A stretch of DNA of 64,000 nucleotides from Bryobacteraceae bacterium (GTDB lineage Bacteria; Acidobacteriota; Terriglobia; Bryobacterales; Bryobacteraceae): positions 2,054,001 to 2,118,000 of the forward strand of contig BPGD01000001.1 in assembly GCA_026002855.1 (NCBI GenBank), given 5' to 3'. The notes beneath the pieces are model-generated. The model was not told where the DNA came from, made no database searches, and saw nothing but the letters and a program-made list of their open reading frames with translations. Positions 17,075-26,198 of the stretch are shown in pieces. Within the stretch, counting starts at the first letter, position 1. The number at the start of each line of letters is the position of its first letter. Position numbers and translations under genes: made by a program.

Positions 17075-19762
17075 TCAATTGTTGGCAAAGTTCTGCACTC
17101 CATAGGGCGCCAGCAGCGCGCAGAGCCTTCCCAGATAGTCGTACTGGTGGCTCACTTCCACCCACCGCAGCAGCGCCCGGTCTCCTTTCGGGCTGAAGAA
17201 CCCGACGCCTCCCTGTTTCAGCCGGCTGTCGCTGAAGTGGTCCACCACCTGGTTCTGGATGTAGGTGGTGAAGTCCTGCCCGCGCACCTCCATGCGGACC
17301 AGATAGAGCGTGTCGGCCCGCACCGGGAAGGGAATCGGCATCGTGCGCACGTCCTGTTCCCGCCCGTTGATGACGGCCGACCGCACGACGGCCGCCTCCG
17401 GCAGCGGCCCGCCGCGGGTGATGACGATCCGCATCGAGTAATAGTTGGAGAGATCCTTCGCACGGAAGACCCAGTTCAGGCTGCGGCGCTCGATCTGCCC
17501 GAGGAAAGTGAGCGTGTAGTCCGTCATTCCAAGGCTGGGGGTCAGCAACGCCAGCTCGCCCGGCTCGATGAAGGTAGCGTCGCCGTAACGCCAGCTCTTC
17601 GACCAGCCGTCGCGCCCCTCCCACATGGCCAAGCCGCTGCGGAAGTCATCGAACAAGCGGATGGCGGCCCGGCGCTGAATCAGCCGCTGAAGCGTGTTCA
17701 GGGCCGTTTCCTGGATGGGCGGGTTGGCCGGAGCCGTGCGCGTGGCAGCCATCTCGGGTCTCTCTGGGGGATGATTCGGCGTTTTCGGGCGGAAACTGTA
17801 GACCACCACCAGCAACAGCAGCGGCAGGACCACGGCGATCCACTTCAGGTCGGAAGGAGCGTGCGACCAGAAACGGCGCCCTGCGCCCGCAACGGCGGTC
17901 TTCCGGCGCGTTCTCCCCTGGCGCGGCTGTGCGCCCTTGCGCCGGGGGCCTGAACCATCGGCGTGGTCGAGTTCGAAGCGGAGGCGCGGGATGGACGGAT
18001 GGGGCTCCTCGAGCGAAGGCCAGCACGGCGCAGCCGTGGATGGAAGCGGCGGGGAAGCGCCGGCCAGCTCCTGACAGACCGGCCGGATGGGCATTTCCGG
18101 CAGGCGCCGGGCCATCGCCGGGACGGGCGTTTCGTCGGCCGCCGTGGCTGCGGGGGTGAAGACCGGAGCGGGTTCGCCCGTTTCCCGGGCGAGCTCCTGG
18201 CATGCGCCCGCCTGCTCCCGGTCAGTATTGGACGTCAGCGCCGCGCCATGCAGGGCCGCTTCCAGCGCCGCCACCGGAGCCGACGCCGCACGGGCCTCCT
18301 CGGCCAGCAGAGGTTCCTCGGCCTGCGCCGGCTCTGGCGGCATCAACTCAAGACGCGACGGAGGGATCTCCGGCAGGAGCGCACCCCACGCCGGCTGCGG
18401 CGCGGCGAGCCGAACGACAGGCGGGACTCCCGCCGCCGCAGCCGCGTCCAGGCGTTTCGGCCGCCAGGCGGGCCGGAGGTTGCGACCGGGAAGCGAGATG
18501 TCCAGCGCCGGCAGGCAGGGATCGGGCCATGCCGCCACCAGCGGCTCCCAGGCTGTGCGGGCCGGTGAAGCCGCCAACTGACAGGGAAGGACATTCGGCA
18601 AGACCAGGCCTGCCGCCGGTGGCCAGGCCGGGCTTCGCCGTTGGCGGGGTACGGGATTAGGGATCGCGGGGAAGCACGGATCGGGCCGCTGCCATCCGGG
18701 CTCGGCCTCGGCCCGAGGCGCCTTGACGGCGCAGGAGATCGGGGCCGGATGGAACGAAACATGGGCGGCCGCCTGAAGCGCCCTCACCGGAGGCGCCCAT
18801 CCACCGGCCGCTGGAATCCGCGGCCCCCGATCTGCGACCGCCATTCCTGGTGTCGCCTGGAGCAAAGGGGCCGCGATGTTCAGCGGGTTTGCCGCGGGAA
18901 CAGATTGCTGGACGCCGTGCAGGGGCGGTTCGGCGGTCTCCGCTCGAACCTGTCTTGCGGCGGAACGGCGCCGGATCACGACGGAGAGAGCCGGCAGCGC
19001 CGGCGTTGATTCCGGGATCGCGGCGCGGCCCTCCAGCCGGCGAACCCGGTGCGGACCGGGGGCCGCCGGCGTCAGCCCGACAGCCTCGGGCGCCGCCCGC
19101 CGTAGACCGCCGGTTTGCGGCCGGGCGGGGTGTGCGGGCAGAATCACAACCAGCTTGCGGCGCCTCAGGAGCGGCGCTGCGGGAATCACACACACCGGAT
19201 GCGTCTCTGCAACGGGCGGTGTGAGGGAGAGGCGCAGCAGGCCCGCGATCGGGGGCGGGGCCGGTGCGTTGATTTCCGGAACAGGCGAACTCTGGGGCCG
19301 TGGCAATGGGCTGGGGGGCGAGTCTGGCGGCACAAAGGCCGGCCGCACGAAGCTCGCCGCCAGGGCCGGCTTGCGCCCACCCAGGGGCGAGACCCAGGCC
19401 GCCGGGCGCGCCTCCGGAAAGCCGCGAACCCGCGGCCGCAGCGGGGACTCCGGCATTGCCAGCACGGCCTGGAACCCAATGAGCCGCAGCGGCGGGCCGG
19501 CCACGCGGCGCCAGTCCGCCACCCGCAGAGATTCCGGCAGCAGCGGCGCCATGGGGACGACCGCCGCGGCGGGGCCGGTTCGCCGCCTGTCTGATCCCTG
19601 TGGCGCTGCGGCCGGCCGTGCCTTGCGGGTTCCGAGCAGCCGGGCCAGCGCCAGGTCGCTCTCCAGACGCTCGTATTCCTCGCGGTGCTCGTCGCAGCAG
19701 AATCTCCCGTCGGAGAGTTTGCGCAACAGAGACAGTTTCTTCCCACAATGGAGACACTGCAT
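17075..19762 (-). CDS. Zinc-finger / disordered / single-TM / LamG-like protein, unknown function
   Basis: 895 aa with an unusual architecture. Residues 1-30 hold a Cys/His cluster (CLHCGKKL... then GRFCCDEHREEY: C3, C6, C22/C23, H26) like a small zinc ribbon. Residues about 50-630 are Pro/Ala/Arg-rich and look disordered. A single membrane segment lies near 640-660 (DLKWIAVVLPLLLLVVVYSF). Residues about 690-880 form a concanavalin/LamG-like domain related to DUF1080 (FDDFRSGLAMWEGRDGW, LNWVFRAKDLSNYYSMRIVI, GGVGFFSPKGDRALLRWVEV). The layout suggests a cytoplasmic zinc finger joined to an external binding domain. Probably in one operon with the TPR gene. No characterised relative known to me. 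Confidence 0.72.
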   Translation of the reverse strand: MQCLHCGKKLSLLRKLSDGRFCCDEHREEYERLESDLALARLLGTRKARPAAAPQGSDRRRTGPAAAVVPMAPLLPESLRVADWRRVAGPPLRLIGFQAVLAMPESPLRPRVRGFPEARPAAWVSPLGGRKPALAASFVRPAFVPPDSPPSPLPRPQSSPVPEINAPAPPPIAGLLRLSLTPPVAETHPVCVIPAAPLLRRRKLVVILPAHPARPQTGGLRRAAPEAVGLTPAAPGPHRVRRLEGRAAIPESTPALPALSVVIRRRSAARQVRAETAEPPLHGVQQSVPAANPLNIAAPLLQATPGMAVADRGPRIPAAGGWAPPVRALQAAAHVSFHPAPISCAVKAPRAEAEPGWQRPDPCFPAIPNPVPRQRRSPAWPPAAGLVLPNVLPCQLAASPARTAWEPLVAAWPDPCLPALDISLPGRNLRPAWRPKRLDAAAAAGVPPVVRLAAPQPAWGALLPEIPPSRLELMPPEPAQAEEPLLAEEARAASAPVAALEAALHGAALTSNTDREQAGACQELARETGEPAPVFTPAATAADETPVPAMARRLPEMPIRPVCQELAGASPPLPSTAAPCWPSLEEPHPSIPRLRFELDHADGSGPRRKGAQPRQGRTRRKTAVAGAGRRFWSHAPSDLKWIAVVLPLLLLVVVYSFRPKTPNHPPERPEMAATRTAPANPPIQETALNTLQRLIQRRAAIRLFDDFRSGLAMWEGRDGWSKSWRYGDATFIEPGELALLTPSLGMTDYTLTFLGQIERRSLNWVFRAKDLSNYYSMRIVITRGGPLPEAAVVRSAVINGREQDVRTMPIPFPVRADTLYLVRMEVRGQDFTTYIQNQVVDHFSDSRLKQGGVGFFSPKGDRALLRWVEVSHQYDYLGRLCALLAPYGVQNFANN

Positions 19763-19999
19763 GCGGCGAGCTGAGTCCTTCCAAGGTTATCTTCGGCCAG
19801 ATGGGGCGGGAAGACCATGCGGGAATCGGCTGAATTTCTGGTCAATGCCGAGCAGGGGTACTAAGGCAAAGGGCTGATGACGTTCGGGGCAAGCCCTGAG
19901 GCCGGGAAGGAAACGAACGGCAAACTACTTCCGCACAAAGCGGCTATGCCGCGCAGGAGAGAGGCCTGCCGGCCGCCGTAGGGGGAGCCGCCGCCGCGG

Positions 20000-20509
20000 C
20001 TACAGAGGCTCGGGGAACTTGAGGCCCGCCTTGGCGAGCGCCCGTCCGAGCATCTCGGCCGCTTCCGCCTCGGAGACCCCCTTGGATGTGGCGAGTTCCC
20101 CAACCAGCATCATGCGCGCGCGCTCGAGCATTTTCTTTTCGCGGAATGAAAGCGGTTTGTGTTTCTGGATCTCAACCAGGCATTTGAGGACCTCGGCCAC
20201 TTCCAGCAGGCTCCCGCTCTGCATCCGGGCGGAGTTTTCCTTGAAACGGTCCTTCCAGTCCTGGCAGCTCCGGGCGGACCCGTTGGCCAGATATTGCAGG
20301 ACCTTGCCGATTTCGCCGTTGCGGGTGACCTTGCGCAGGCCCACCTGCTCGACATGCGAAAACGGCACCATGACGGTCATGTTCGTTGCGGAAAGCCGGA
20401 GGAGGTAGAATTTTTCGGTCTGATTTCCGAAGGTTCGGGAACTGATGTTCTCGATTGTGCCTACCCCATGGTTCGGGTAGACCACCTTCTCACCGATTTG
20501 AAAGGTCAT
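20000..20509 (-). CDS. carD: CarD-family transcription regulator
   Basis: 169-aa RNA polymerase-binding regulator. The N-terminal Tudor-like domain has FQIGEKVVYPNHGVGTIENI and a following beta strand FYLLRLSATNMTVMVPFSHV, which contacts the polymerase beta subunit. The C-terminal helical DNA-binding domain has LEVAEVLKCLVEIQKHKPLS and FREKKMLERARMMLVGELAT. CarD stabilises open complexes at rRNA and other promoters. The frame is open another 38 codons upstream, but that stretch contains the promoter, so ATG 20509 is the start. A good sigma-70-type promoter lies 60-90 bp upstream. Confidence 0.92.
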   Translation of the reverse strand: MTFQIGEKVVYPNHGVGTIENISSRTFGNQTEKFYLLRLSATNMTVMVPFSHVEQVGLRKVTRNGEIGKVLQYLANGSARSCQDWKDRFKENSARMQSGSLLEVAEVLKCLVEIQKHKPLSFREKKMLERARMMLVGELATSKGVSEAEAAEMLGRALAKAGLKFPEPL

Positions 20510-20570
20510 TCCAGGACCTCGCTGCCACTCGGTCGGAGTAGTATGTCGGCCTACATCAGGGTGTCGTCCA

Positions 20571-20599
20571 AGGTTAACCTGAAATGACGGCTGTGTCAA
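20571..20599 (-). promoter_or_regulatory. Promoter of carD
   Basis: Minus strand TTGACA (20594-20599) followed after exactly 17 bp by TAACCT (20571-20576). This would start transcription near 20564 and give a 5' leader of about 55 nt before the carD ATG. The -35 is perfect, the -10 moderate. Confidence 0.6.
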
Positions 20600-20715
20600 T
20601 CCCTTAGTGCTCGCCAACACCATGATAGATTTGCATTTAGCGTCTTTAATCCCAGGGGAATGGGGCGGTCTTCTTTTGCTTTTTTTCGGATTTCTATATC
20701 TGGTTTTTGCCCTTT

Positions 20716-20736
20716 TGTCACCCGTTCCAGGTGACA
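20716..20736. promoter_or_regulatory. Inverted repeat, possible operator
   Basis: TGTCACC - 7 nt - GGTGACA, a perfect 7-bp inverted repeat in the AT-rich gap between divergent carD and the ABC transporter operon, with a further half-site CGTGAC 4 nt beyond it. The shape fits a dimeric regulator site. Poly-T stretches flank it on the left. The rest of the 450-bp gap (20510-20961) shows no other gene I can support. Confidence 0.35.
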
Positions 20737-20961
20737 GACACGTGACTGAAATTCAAAGGTTTTTCCCCTCTGTCGTCGTGGCGGACTGTCCCGGGCAACA
20801 GGCGAGCGCCAGGGGGAGAGGCGGGGAACCGGGGCAAGAACGGCTCGCCGGGCCCTGAGCCACCGGTTCAATTTTGATCAAGGTGCGCACGCTGGCAGGT
20901 GAGGCATCTCGGGTTCGTGGGACAAATCCTCCTTCTTTGTGCGGCGTGTGGCATCTTGAAA

Positions 20962-21660
20962 ATGGGTGCGCGAGTGATCCGGCTGGTCGATGTCGTCAAG
21001 GAGTTCAATGGCAAGCGTAAGGTGCGGGCACTCGACGGGGTGAGTCTGTCGATTGAGAAGGGCGAGATGGTGGCGTTGGTGGGCCCGTCGGGCTCGGGCA
21101 AGTCCACGCTGCTGAACCTGATCGGGACGCTCGACCGGCCGACGTCGGGCGAAATCTGGCTGGACGGGCAGCGGCTGGGCGGCCTCAGCGACGATGAGCT
21201 GACGCGGATCCGGCGGGACAAGATTGGGTTCATATTCCAGTTCTTCAATCTGCTGCCCTCGCTCACCTGCCTGGAGAACGTCGCCCTGCCGCTGCATCTG
21301 CGCGGCTGGAAGAAGGCCCAGGCGCGCGGGCGCGCCGAAGAGCTGCTCGAGCTGGTGGGACTGAAGCACCGGCTCGACCATCTGCCCGACGAGCTTTCGG
21401 GCGGTGAGCGGCAGCGGGTGGCGATCGCCCGCGCCCTTAGCGTCTATCCGCCGGTGCTGCTGGCCGATGAGCCCACGGGCAACCTGGACACAAAGACCGG
21501 GGCGGAGATCCTTGGGCTGATCCGCGACCTGCATGCGCGGCTGGGCGCCACGGTGCTGATGGTGACGCACGACGCCGGGGTGGCAGCCAGCTGCGAGCGC
21601 ATCATCACGCTGCGCGACGGGCGGCTGGCAGGGGACGAGGTGCGGGCGGCGCGGCGATGA
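20962..21660 (+). CDS. ABC transporter ATPase, LolD/MacB type
   Basis: 232-aa ATPase of the FtsX-coupled ABC class that energises lipoprotein release, efflux or mechanotransmission. Walker A GPSGSGKS (about residue 38), Q-loop FQFFNLLPSLTCLENV, ABC signature LSGGERQRVAIARAL, Walker B VLLADEPTGNLDT, and the switch His in VTHDAG are all intact. The frame is open to a GTG at 20899, but the added 21 residues do not fit the family, so ATG 20962 is preferred. It overlaps the permease start by ATGA. First gene of a tightly packed + strand block reaching to 32004. Confidence 0.93.
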   Translation: MGARVIRLVDVVKEFNGKRKVRALDGVSLSIEKGEMVALVGPSGSGKSTLLNLIGTLDRPTSGEIWLDGQRLGGLSDDELTRIRRDKIGFIFQFFNLLPSLTCLENVALPLHLRGWKKAQARGRAEELLELVGLKHRLDHLPDELSGGERQRVAIARALSVYPPVLLADEPTGNLDTKTGAEILGLIRDLHARLGATVLMVTHDAGVAASCERIITLRDGRLAGDEVRAARR

Positions 21661-24209
21661 TGCTGCTGAAGCTGATCACCTGGCCCTACGTGCGCAAGCA
21701 TCTGCTGCGCAGCGTTCTCACCACCGCGGGCATCGTGCTGGGCGTGGCCGTCTTTGTGGCGATGCACACGGCGAACCAGAGCGTCCTGTACGCGTTCAAC
21801 CGCACGGTGGACCGTATTGCCGGGCGGACGCAGTTGCAGGTGTCGGCCGGAGAGGCGGGCTTCCCTGAGGAGGTCCTTGAGAAAGTCCAGGCATTGCCGG
21901 ACGTGGCCGTGGCCGTGCCGGTGATCGAGGCCACCGTGCAGACGGGGATCTCCGGCATGGGGAACCTGCTCGTGGTGGGCGTCGACATGACCGGCGACCG
22001 TTCGCTGCGCGACTACGAGCTGGAGGCCGCCGATGAAACGATCGTCGACGACCCGCTGGTCTTCATCGCGCAGCCGGACTCGATCATCGTCAGCCGCCAG
22101 TTCTGCGAAAAGACGGGCCTGAAAGTGAACGACCGGCTCACGATGCAGACGATGGCCGGGCCGCGCCAGTTCACCATCCGCGGCGTGATGTCGGCCGGGG
22201 GGCTGGCGTCGGCCTTTGGCGGCAGCCTCGCGATCATGGACATTTACGCCGCGCAGATGGTGTTCGGCCGCGGGCGGCGGTTCGACCGCATCGACCTGGC
22301 GGTGAAGGAGGGCGTGCGAGTGGAAGAGGCGCGCCAGCGCATCCAGGCGGCGCTCGGGCCGGGCCTTCAGGTGGAGCCGCCCTCGTCGCGGGGCGCGCAG
22401 TTTGAGGCGATGGCGCGTGTCTATTCGATGACGGCCAACATCACCAGCGTCTTTGCGCTGTTCATCGGGCTGTTTCTGATCTACAACACGTTTTCGATTG
22501 CGGTGACGCAGCGCCGCGGCGAGATCGGCATCCTGCGCGCGCTGGGCGCGCCGAGGGCGCTCATCCGCAACCTGTTTCTGGCCGAAAGCGCGCTTGCGGG
22601 CCTGTTCGGCTCGGTGCTCGGCATCGCGGCCGGCGTGGTGATGGCGCGCGGCGTGGCGTCTTATCTCGGCGAGTATTTCGGCGAGGTCTACGGCGTGGGC
22701 GAGAAAGCCGAAGAGGTGGCGGCCGACCCGCGCCTGCTGGGGCTGGCGCTGCTTGTCGGCGTGGCGACCAGCGTGTTTGCGGGCTGGCTGCCGGCGCGCG
22801 ATGCGGCGCGCGTGGATCCGGTCAAGGCGCTTCAGAAGGGGCGCGTGCAGGTGATCAGCGAAGGCGAGAACCGCGCGCGGCGGCTGGTGGCGCTCGTGAT
22901 GCTGGCGGGCGCGGTGGCGTGCGTCTTTGCCAGCGGCCGTCCGTTCTTTTTCTATTTGGGGTACATGCTGAGCGTGCTGGCGGTGCTGTTGCTGACGCCG
23001 ACGCTGTGCATGGTGCTGGCGCGCTGGCTGCGGCCGCTGCTGAAGTGGCTGCGTCCGGTGGAGGGCGCGCTGGCGGCCGACAGCCTGTTGCAGGCGCCGC
23101 GGCGCACGTCGGGCACGGTGGCGGCGCTGGCGCTGTCGGTGGCGCTGGTGATCGGGCTGGGCGGCATTGCGCGCGCCAGCTACGCGACGATCGGCACGTG
23201 GGTGAAGACGTCGCTCAACCCGGACTTTTTCCTCACCGGCTCGGAGACGATCACGCAGCGCAGTTTCCGCTTCCCGGAGAGCTTTGCCGACGAGGTGGCG
23301 CGCGTCGAAGGCGTCGACGAGGTGCAGCCGGTGCGCTCGGTGCGGATTCTTTACCGGGGCACGCCGGTGATGCTGGTGGCCGCCGACGTGGAAAAGATCG
23401 CGCGGCGGGTGCGGGCGCGCGTCATTGACGGCGACCGCAGCCAGATGTACCGGCTGACGGCGCGCGGCGAAGGGGCGATCATCAGCGACAATTTCTCGCT
23501 GCTGCGGCGCGTCGGGCGCGGCGACACGCTGGAGCTGGCCGCACCGAACGGCGTGCTGCGCCTGCCCGTGGTTGGCATCGTGCTCGACTACAGCGACCAG
23601 CAGGGCACGATCCTGATCAGCCGCGAGCTTTACAAAAAGTACTGGGGCGACGACACCATCAACGCGATGCGCGTCTATGCCAAGCCGGGCGCCGACCGGG
23701 CGGCGCTGCGCGAGCGGCTGCTTCAGGCGTTCGGCAACCGGACGCGGCTTTTCGTGATGACCAACGAGGAGCTGCGCGCCTACATCATGAAGCTCACCGA
23801 CCAGTGGTTCGGGCTCACTTATGTGCAGATCGTGGTGGCGGTGCTGGTGGCGATTCTGGGCATCGTCAACACGCTCACCGTGTCGATCACGGACCGCAGG
23901 CGCGAGCTGGGCGTGTTGCAGGCCGTGGGAGCGCTGCGCAACCAGGTGCGCCACACGGTGTGGATGGAGGCGGCCGCCATTGGCGCGCTCGGGCTGGCCA
24001 TCGGCTTCGCGCTGGGCGCCGTGCACCTGTACTACATCCTCGACGTCGCCAAACGCGACGTGGCCGGTCTGCGGCTTGAGTACCTGTATCCGTTCGGCAT
24101 CGCCGCGCTGCTGGTGCCGGTGCTGTCCGGCTCGGCGCTGATTTCCGCGCTCGGTCCGGCGGAGAGCGCGGTGCGGATGTCGCTTGTGGAGGCGCTCGAA
24201 TATGAGTAA
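21657..24209 (+). CDS. ABC transporter permease with two FtsX domains
   Basis: 850-aa inner-membrane permease of the MacB/LolCE superfamily. One TM near residues 15-35 (LLRSVLTTAGIVLGVAVFVA), a large periplasmic domain, then an FtsX core near 258-375 (NTFSIAVTQRRGEIGILRAL is the coupling helix region). A second half repeats this layout: TM pair near 410-455, second periplasmic domain, FtsX core near 720-845 (VSITDRRRELGVLQAVGALR). Such fused double permeases usually work with a LolD-like ATPase to move lipid or lipoprotein cargo or to act on periplasmic partners. Neighbouring LolA-like and barrel genes suggest envelope lipid or lipoprotein traffic (inference). Confidence 0.9.
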   Translation: MMLLKLITWPYVRKHLLRSVLTTAGIVLGVAVFVAMHTANQSVLYAFNRTVDRIAGRTQLQVSAGEAGFPEEVLEKVQALPDVAVAVPVIEATVQTGISGMGNLLVVGVDMTGDRSLRDYELEAADETIVDDPLVFIAQPDSIIVSRQFCEKTGLKVNDRLTMQTMAGPRQFTIRGVMSAGGLASAFGGSLAIMDIYAAQMVFGRGRRFDRIDLAVKEGVRVEEARQRIQAALGPGLQVEPPSSRGAQFEAMARVYSMTANITSVFALFIGLFLIYNTFSIAVTQRRGEIGILRALGAPRALIRNLFLAESALAGLFGSVLGIAAGVVMARGVASYLGEYFGEVYGVGEKAEEVAADPRLLGLALLVGVATSVFAGWLPARDAARVDPVKALQKGRVQVISEGENRARRLVALVMLAGAVACVFASGRPFFFYLGYMLSVLAVLLLTPTLCMVLARWLRPLLKWLRPVEGALAADSLLQAPRRTSGTVAALALSVALVIGLGGIARASYATIGTWVKTSLNPDFFLTGSETITQRSFRFPESFADEVARVEGVDEVQPVRSVRILYRGTPVMLVAADVEKIARRVRARVIDGDRSQMYRLTARGEGAIISDNFSLLRRVGRGDTLELAAPNGVLRLPVVGIVLDYSDQQGTILISRELYKKYWGDDTINAMRVYAKPGADRAALRERLLQAFGNRTRLFVMTNEELRAYIMKLTDQWFGLTYVQIVVAVLVAILGIVNTLTVSITDRRRELGVLQAVGALRNQVRHTVWMEAAAIGALGLAIGFALGAVHLYYILDVAKRDVAGLRLEYLYPFGIAALLVPVLSGSALISALGPAESAVRMSLVEALEYE

Positions 24210-24951
24210 GACGTGGGCGGCGCTGCTGGTGAGCGCCGCCGTCTGGGGGCAGGACGCACGCTCGATTGTGGAGGAGTCGCAGCGAAGGGCGCGCTCCGGC
24301 AGCCAGCGCTACGAAGGGACGCTCGAGGTAATCGACTCGCGTCGCAAGGTGACCACGAAGCGCTGGATCTATGAGCGGCTCGGCTCGGCGGGCAACTCGA
24401 AAGCGGTCCTGCGCTTCACCGCGCCGCCGGAAGTGAAGGGCGTGGCGCTGCTCATTCACAATCACCCGGACCGCGCCTCCGACCAGTGGATGTGGACCCC
24501 GGCGGTACAGCGCGAGCGGCGCATCGCCTTGCAGGACCGGCGGACGCGCTTCTTCGGCACCGACTTTACGTTTGAAGACCTCGAGGAGCGCGACGTGGAC
24601 CGCTCCACCTACCGCATGCTCGGCGAGGAGCCGATTGAGGGCGTGCCCTGCTGGAAGATCGAGTCGACGCCCAGGCCCGAAGCGCACAGCCAGTACACGA
24701 AGCTCTATGTCTGGATCCGCAAGCCGGACTATGTGGCGGCGCAGATCGACTGCTACGGGCGGGACCGTGTGGTGCGCCGCATCCGCTACTCCGATATCGA
24801 ACGGGTGCAGAATATCTGGACGGCGCGGCGCATTGAGGTAGAGGATCTGACGCGCGGCTCGCGCACGATTCTGCGGCTGGAAAAGCTCGAATATGACGTC
24901 CTGTTGCCGGCGGACCTGTTCACGCTTCAGGCGCTGCGCCGCCAGCGCTAG
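24202..24951 (+). CDS. LolA-like outer-membrane lipoprotein-sorting protein
   Basis: 249-aa periplasmic protein with signal MSKTWAALLVSAAVWGQ. The half-barrel LolA/LolB-like fold that binds lipid is suggested by SGSQRYEGTLEVIDSRRKVT, VLRFTAPPEVKGVALLIHNH, FFGTDFTFEDLEERDVDRST and IWTARRIEVEDLTRGSRTIL; this is the pattern of the family annotated as outer membrane lipoprotein-sorting protein found beside FtsX and RND permeases. It overlaps the permease stop by 8 bp; GGAGG lies upstream of the ATG. Presumed to ferry a lipid-type cargo from the ABC permease to the outer membrane. Confidence 0.85.
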   Translation: MSKTWAALLVSAAVWGQDARSIVEESQRRARSGSQRYEGTLEVIDSRRKVTTKRWIYERLGSAGNSKAVLRFTAPPEVKGVALLIHNHPDRASDQWMWTPAVQRERRIALQDRRTRFFGTDFTFEDLEERDVDRSTYRMLGEEPIEGVPCWKIESTPRPEAHSQYTKLYVWIRKPDYVAAQIDCYGRDRVVRRIRYSDIERVQNIWTARRIEVEDLTRGSRTILRLEKLEYDVLLPADLFTLQALRRQR

Positions 24952-26173
24952 CCGCGCGGTGCTGCTCGCCTTGCTGGCCGTGGCCGCCGCGCGCGGGCAG
25001 GGCTTCACCCAGCGGGGCTTTTTCGAGGTCCGCAGCTTCGCCTATCCGCAGACGGCGCCCGGCGACAGCGGCCGGCTGGTGAGCGAACAGTTGCTGCGCT
25101 GGGAATTCACATGGCGGATGAACGGCCGGCTCCAATTCAACGGCGGCGCCGACGCGCGCTTTGACTCGCACCGGCAGTTCGAGCGCGCCTGGCGGCTGGA
25201 CTGGGCCGACCGCAGGAGGCAGCGGCCGGCGCTCTCGGTGCGGCGGCTGAGCCTGCTGGCGCACTGGGGCGGGCTGACGCTGGAAGGCGGGCGGCAGTTC
25301 ATCCGCTGGGGCAAGGCCGACATCCTGAACCCGACCGACCGTTTCGCGCCGAAAGACTTTCTCAACGTGCTGACCACGGACCTGCTCGGCGTCACCGCCG
25401 TGCGCGCCACCTGGGAGCGCGGCGGGGACACGCTCGATCTGGTCCTCCAGCCGGTGTTCACGCCGAGCCGCACGCCGTTGATCAACCAGCGCTGGGCGGC
25501 TCTGCCCGAAGAGGCGGCGCAGTTGCGGATTCTCGAGACGCCAGTGAAATATCCGGGGCGCGCCGCGGCGGGCGCGCGGTGGAACCATGTCGGCAGCGGG
25601 TATGAGTTCTCGCTGAGCTTCTATGACGGTTTCAATCACCTGCCTGTCTACGCGGCACGGCTGGAGCCCTCGGCCGCGCCTGCGGTGGTGCTCACTCGCG
25701 TCCACCCGCAGATGCGCATGTACGGCGGCGACGCGGCCGTGCCGTTGCGCTGGGCGACGCTGAAAGGCGAAGCGGCCTGGTTCACCAGCTCCTCGCCGCT
25801 GGCCGATGACTACATGCTGTTTGTGATCCAGGCGGAAAAACAGAGCGGTGAGTGGCTTTTTGTGGGCGGCTACGCGGGCGAGGCGGTGACGGAGCGCCGC
25901 GTCGAGCTCGACTTTGCGCCGGACCGCGGACTGGCGAAGACGTTTCTCGGCCGGGCGTCCTACAACATCGACACGAACCGCTCCGTGGCCGTCGAGGGCG
26001 CGGTGCGGCAGAATGGCCGGGGCGTGTACACGAGGCTTGAGTACACGCAGGCAATCGGGGCGCACTGGCGGGTGACGCTGGCGGCCAACCTGCTGCGCGG
26101 AGCGCGGGACGATTTTCTCGGCCAGTACCGGCGCAATTCAAACCTCATGGTCGTGTTTCGGTACAGCTTCTGA
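24893..26173 (+). CDS. Outer-membrane beta-barrel protein (DUF1302-like)
   Basis: About 426 aa (404 if GTG 24959 is the start). A signal peptide (ASRAVLLALLAVAAARGQ) is followed by alternating amphipathic strands and ends in the barrel signature LMVVFRYSF with C-terminal Phe. QFIRWGKADILNPTDRFAPK resembles the conserved segment of DUF1302-type barrels, which occur next to LolA-like and RND/FtsX genes. The ATG start overlaps the LolA-like gene by 59 bp; it gives a basic n-region to the signal, which the GTG start lacks. Likely the outer-membrane endpoint of the ABC/LolA-like route. Confidence 0.78.
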   Translation: MTSCCRRTCSRFRRCAASASRAVLLALLAVAAARGQGFTQRGFFEVRSFAYPQTAPGDSGRLVSEQLLRWEFTWRMNGRLQFNGGADARFDSHRQFERAWRLDWADRRRQRPALSVRRLSLLAHWGGLTLEGGRQFIRWGKADILNPTDRFAPKDFLNVLTTDLLGVTAVRATWERGGDTLDLVLQPVFTPSRTPLINQRWAALPEEAAQLRILETPVKYPGRAAAGARWNHVGSGYEFSLSFYDGFNHLPVYAARLEPSAAPAVVLTRVHPQMRMYGGDAAVPLRWATLKGEAAWFTSSSPLADDYMLFVIQAEKQSGEWLFVGGYAGEAVTERRVELDFAPDRGLAKTFLGRASYNIDTNRSVAVEGAVRQNGRGVYTRLEYTQAIGAHWRVTLAANLLRGARDDFLGQYRRNSNLMVVFRYSF

Positions 26174-26198
26174 GGCGCGCGGCCCGGGCGGTTATCCT

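Noticed and set aside
16160-17953. 597-codon plus frame antisense to the TPR and zinc-finger genes
   Set aside because: Spans two genes on the other strand without any recognisable domain.
20607-20858. 83-codon plus frame with a hydrophobic stretch upstream of the ABC ATPase
   Set aside because: Lies over the AT-rich promoter gap and poly-T runs, with no family and no ribosome site; the hydrophobic part comes from T-rich DNA.
21444-24026. 860-codon open frame antisense to the ABC permease
   Set aside because: His/Arg/Ala-rich mirror of a GC-rich gene; no domains, no ribosome site, and the sense strand has a clear family match.
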